This document shows, piece after piece, positions 62,453 to 64,000 of a stretch of 64,000 nt of DNA. Source of the stretch: Aneurinibacillus sp. REN35 (GTDB lineage Bacteria > Bacillota > Bacilli > Aneurinibacillales > Aneurinibacillaceae); assembly GCF_041379945.2 (NCBI RefSeq), contig NZ_JBFTXJ020000015.1:1-64000 (forward strand). The letters are read 5' to 3'. Every line of letters begins with the position of its first letter. Position 1 is the first letter of the stretch. A program made the position numbers and the translations under genes. Below the pieces are notes generated by a model, which ran no database searches, was not told where the DNA came from, and saw nothing but the letters and a program-made list of their open reading frames with translations.

Positions 62453-62600
62453 ATATTATCCTTTTATTTCGTTTTTACACTAACGTATTTTCTATTATCG
62501 CATATCAAATGCTAAACAATAAAGTTTCTTTTCAGAAAAGGCTTTACCAACCGGCATATATATCGTGACTGACAGTATTTACTTCGTGCTATATATTCAC

Positions 62601-62644
62601 AAAAAAGAAGCATACACAAGCTATATGGGCATGAGTATGCTTCT
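62601..62644 (-). terminator. Terminator
   Basis: Minus-strand AGAAGCATAC/GTATGCTTCT stem with long loop and six T, about 40 bases after the NlpC/P60 gene. Confidence 0.8.
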
Positions 62645-62684
62645 TTCTCCAATTTTATTTTACCAATATTTTTTATATTCCGAC

Positions 62685-63212
62685 TTAACGAACGACTCTG
62701 CGTGCTGTTTTATAGTTCTTTTTATACCAAGTCCAGTTCAAGTCGCTAATCGCTACGCCTCTTGATGGACTAGCCATATCCAGCAATTTTCCATTTCCTA
62801 AGTATACGCCTACATGCGTGATACCAGCTTTATTTTTGTTTGCACTAAAGAAGACTAAATCGCCTCTTTTTAATTGGCTTTTTGCTACAGGGGTACCATA
62901 CTTGGCTTGTCCATCGTCCCACCGTGTATGCAAGCTAATGCCATGCTTCTTAAAAATATAGTAGGTAAAGCCTGAACAATCCATATATTTCCCTGCCACA
63001 TACTTATGGCTGTATTTCGCTTTTCCACGCAAATTCAAACCGGTACGAATAATGTCTTCAATCACCTTTTTTTCATTGCTAATGTTTACAGATGTTCCTT
63101 GTTTTGCAGAAGTCGTAGCCGCTTCTACAGAATGAGGAGCTGCTGCCATTCCCCCTACTACAAATGTTCCTGCGAGAATTCCTGCTGTCAATGTTTTAAA
63201 CTGTTTTCTCAA
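62685..63212 (-). CDS. Secreted NlpC/P60 cell-wall endopeptidase
   Basis: A 175-residue exported peptidase. A signal peptide (QFKTLTAGILAGTFVVGGMA then APHSVEA) comes first. The NlpC/P60 domain follows with the catalytic Cys in YMDCSGFTYYIF, the catalytic His in ITHVGVYLGNG, and RGDLVFFSANK before it. The third polar residue is Asn in ISDLNW. It hydrolyses peptidoglycan peptide stems. I start at the TTG at 63212; a TTG six codons upstream is also possible. The c-di-AMP riboswitch directly precedes it. Confidence 0.88.
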   Translation of the reverse strand: MRKQFKTLTAGILAGTFVVGGMAAAPHSVEAATTSAKQGTSVNISNEKKVIEDIIRTGLNLRGKAKYSHKYVAGKYMDCSGFTYYIFKKHGISLHTRWDDGQAKYGTPVAKSQLKRGDLVFFSANKNKAGITHVGVYLGNGKLLDMASPSRGVAISDLNWTWYKKNYKTARRVVR

Positions 63213-63233
63213 TTCACTTCTCCCTCTCAATTA

Positions 63234-63352
63234 TGCCGACGAGGTTAGCTGACGGGTTCGGTCGAAGGACGCCCGATCAATTTTATGATTTCACCCCAGA
63301 TACGCGGTTCCCCCGTTCCAATTCCTTCACAAACTGGATTTGGCGTGCTGTT
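63234..63352 (-). promoter_or_regulatory. c-di-AMP (ydaO/yuaA) riboswitch
   Basis: On the minus strand the conserved elements AACGGGGGAACC, TGGGGTGAAATC, GGGCGTCCTTCGACCGAACC and CGTCAGCTAACCTCGTCGGC match the ydaO/yuaA class. The aptamer ends about 15 bases before the ribosome-binding site of the NlpC/P60 gene, and AACCTC could pair with its GAGGG, so translational control is likely. A cell-wall hydrolase is a classic target. Confidence 0.92.
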
Positions 63353-63359
63353 TTTTGTT

Positions 63360-63602
63360 ACGTTTTATACCTTAACGTAAATAAACGGGGAAGACATTGT
63401 AAAAAATGTGGATAGCAATCCTGTTGCTTCCAATAGGGAACCTAATAAACAAGAAAAAATGAATATATTACCGAGCAGCATTGCGGTACTTAGGACATAT
63501 TACATATAGCTTAATTACCAAAAGATTATTGCATTTTGTATTTTTGCAGGCTAGAATGTATAGTAAATTAGATTCTGATACAAATTACACATAGTAAATT
63601 AA
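63360..63602. other. Intergenic stretch without recognised features
   Basis: AT-rich sequence between two divergent riboswitches. It should hold the promoters for both but no element is convincing. No gene is visible. Confidence 0.4.
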
Positions 63603-63690
63603 AGAGATAGAGATAAACTTATTGAAAAATAAGAATGCACAGCCACGGGTCTACGGTTCAGCATGAATGAAGATCGCCGGGTTACCGACA
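63603..63690 (+). promoter_or_regulatory. c-di-GMP-I (GEMM) riboswitch
   Basis: The core matches the Firmicutes form of GEMM-I: AGATAAACTTATTGAAAAAT pairing across a GAAA tetraloop (CTTATT/AATAAG), then GCACAGCCACGGGTCTACGG, a variable loop, and GATCGCCGGGTTACCGA. Conserved positions such as GCC, CGGGTC and GCCGGGTTACCG are present. The first strand is divergent at one or two positions (GCACAG for the usual GCAAAG). Confidence 0.88.
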
Positions 63691-63695
63691 ATTCC

Positions 63696-63752
63696 ACCTT
63701 ACGAAGCAAGGTTATTCCGTATGCATGCATTATTCGGTATAACCTTTTTATT
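63696..63752 (+). terminator. Riboswitch expression platform: antiterminator and terminator
   Basis: AAGGTTATTCCG (63708) pairs with CGGTATAACCTT (63735) and is followed by TTTTATTTT, forming a terminator. ACCTT at 63696 can instead pair with AAGGT at 63708-63712, so the first terminator strand can be held in an alternative hairpin. This is the on-off arrangement expected for a c-di-GMP switch controlling the downstream gene. Confidence 0.8.
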
Positions 63753-63812
63753 TTAACATGACTCCGTGTACAGAAGGATAAGACGGGAACCATAATATGG
63801 GAGGGATATACT

Positions 63813-63986
63813 ATGCGTAAGAAATACTCTCTACAGTTCAAACATACAATTGTTCAAGAGGTGATAAAAGGCGCACAATGCAGTGCGGTAGCTCGAAAGT
63901 ATCAGGTAAGCAGTTTAGTCATCTATCGCTGGGTGCGTATGTATAAGCAAGATCAGCTTCCCTATGCAAATGGAATAAGCAAATAA
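63813..63986 (+). CDS. IS3-type OrfA-like helix-turn-helix protein, short
   Basis: A 57-residue protein resembling the N-terminal HTH of IS3/IS911 transposase OrfA (KKYSLQFKHTIVQEVIKGA, then AVARKYQVSSLVIYRWVRMY). OrfA usually has about 90-100 residues, and here the leucine zipper part is absent because of a normal TAA stop. GGGAGGG precedes the ATG. It is the only gene downstream of the c-di-GMP riboswitch within the window. It may be a transposase remnant or a small DNA-binding protein recruited as a regulator. Confidence 0.7.
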   Translation: MRKKYSLQFKHTIVQEVIKGAQCSAVARKYQVSSLVIYRWVRMYKQDQLPYANGISK

Positions 63987-64000
63987 AAAGAGAAAAGAGT

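Noticed and set aside
63599-63841. Minus-strand frame of about 80 codons near the right edge.
   Set aside because: It runs antisense through the c-di-GMP riboswitch and terminator and has no ribosome-binding site.
1-64000. CRISPR arrays or a toxin-antitoxin/defence island.
   Set aside because: No regularly spaced repeats and no cas, restriction or toxin genes were seen when reading the window.

Overview
The window looks like a chromosomal segment of a spore-forming, aerobic Bacillales bacterium, most like Aneurinibacillus or Brevibacillus. This rests on gene content (caa3-type oxidase with ctaA/ctaB, an alanine dehydrogenase/AdeR pair, Spo0M, a SAM-I riboswitch, the acetylase DAP pathway), strong AGGAGG ribosome-binding sites, frequent TTG/GTG starts and moderate GC. 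The assignment is inference; no 16S rRNA gene is present.

Layout. 1-4.8 kb: the end of a TRAP dicarboxylate transporter operon (dctP, start of dctQ), then an acyltransferase/acyl-ACP synthetase with a lysophospholipid flippase. 4.8-8.7 kb: small membrane proteins, a YrrT-type methyltransferase and other housekeeping or unknown genes. 8.9-10.9 kb: a compact agr-like quorum-sensing locus (agrC-like, agrB, agrD). Its autoinducer precursor carries Ser where the ring Cys normally lies, its receptor lacks the kinase motifs, and there is no agrA. 10.9-14.3 kb: a graveyard with an internally deleted lexA copy, a frameshifted holin, a truncated amidase and a tRNA-Thr. 14.4-19.2 kb: DUF1540 protein, ald/adeR, tRNA-Leu, a PilZ protein and a PrmA-like methyltransferase. 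19.3-25.2 kb: a complete caa3 oxidase operon (ctaC, ctaD of A2 type, ctaA, ctaB, a subunit III-like protein, a 31-residue membrane peptide, sco). 25.5-32.5 kb: Nudix, Toprim, UvsE, M20 dipeptidase, DUF72, and a divergent MocR/EamA pair. 32.5-38 kb: a methionine operon (metH, yitJ-type fusion) under a SAM-I riboswitch. 38-46.6 kb: an HD-GYP protein, an IclR regulator divergent from aconitase, and a second PilZ protein. 46.6-50.5 kb: malic enzyme and the DAP genes dapH and N-acetyl-DAP deacetylase. 50.7-54.5 kb: a two-component system facing a ferric-reductase-like/ApbE/acidic-protein operon. 54.7-58.3 kb: nitroreductase, DCC protein, a membrane-fused CrtI-like oxidoreductase and a dead TetR gene. 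58.4-63.2 kb: two CorC/HlyC-type proteins, Spo0M, a nuclease and an NlpC/P60 hydrolase.

Cyclic dinucleotide signalling recurs: two PilZ proteins, an HD-GYP protein with an altered metal site, a c-di-AMP riboswitch before the NlpC/P60 hydrolase, and a c-di-GMP-I riboswitch with antiterminator and terminator before a short IS3-OrfA-like helix-turn-helix gene at the right edge. Other notable signals are a paired IclR operator motif spanning the iclR-aconitase region and a small GC hairpin lodged between ribosome-binding site and start codon in both CorC-like genes.
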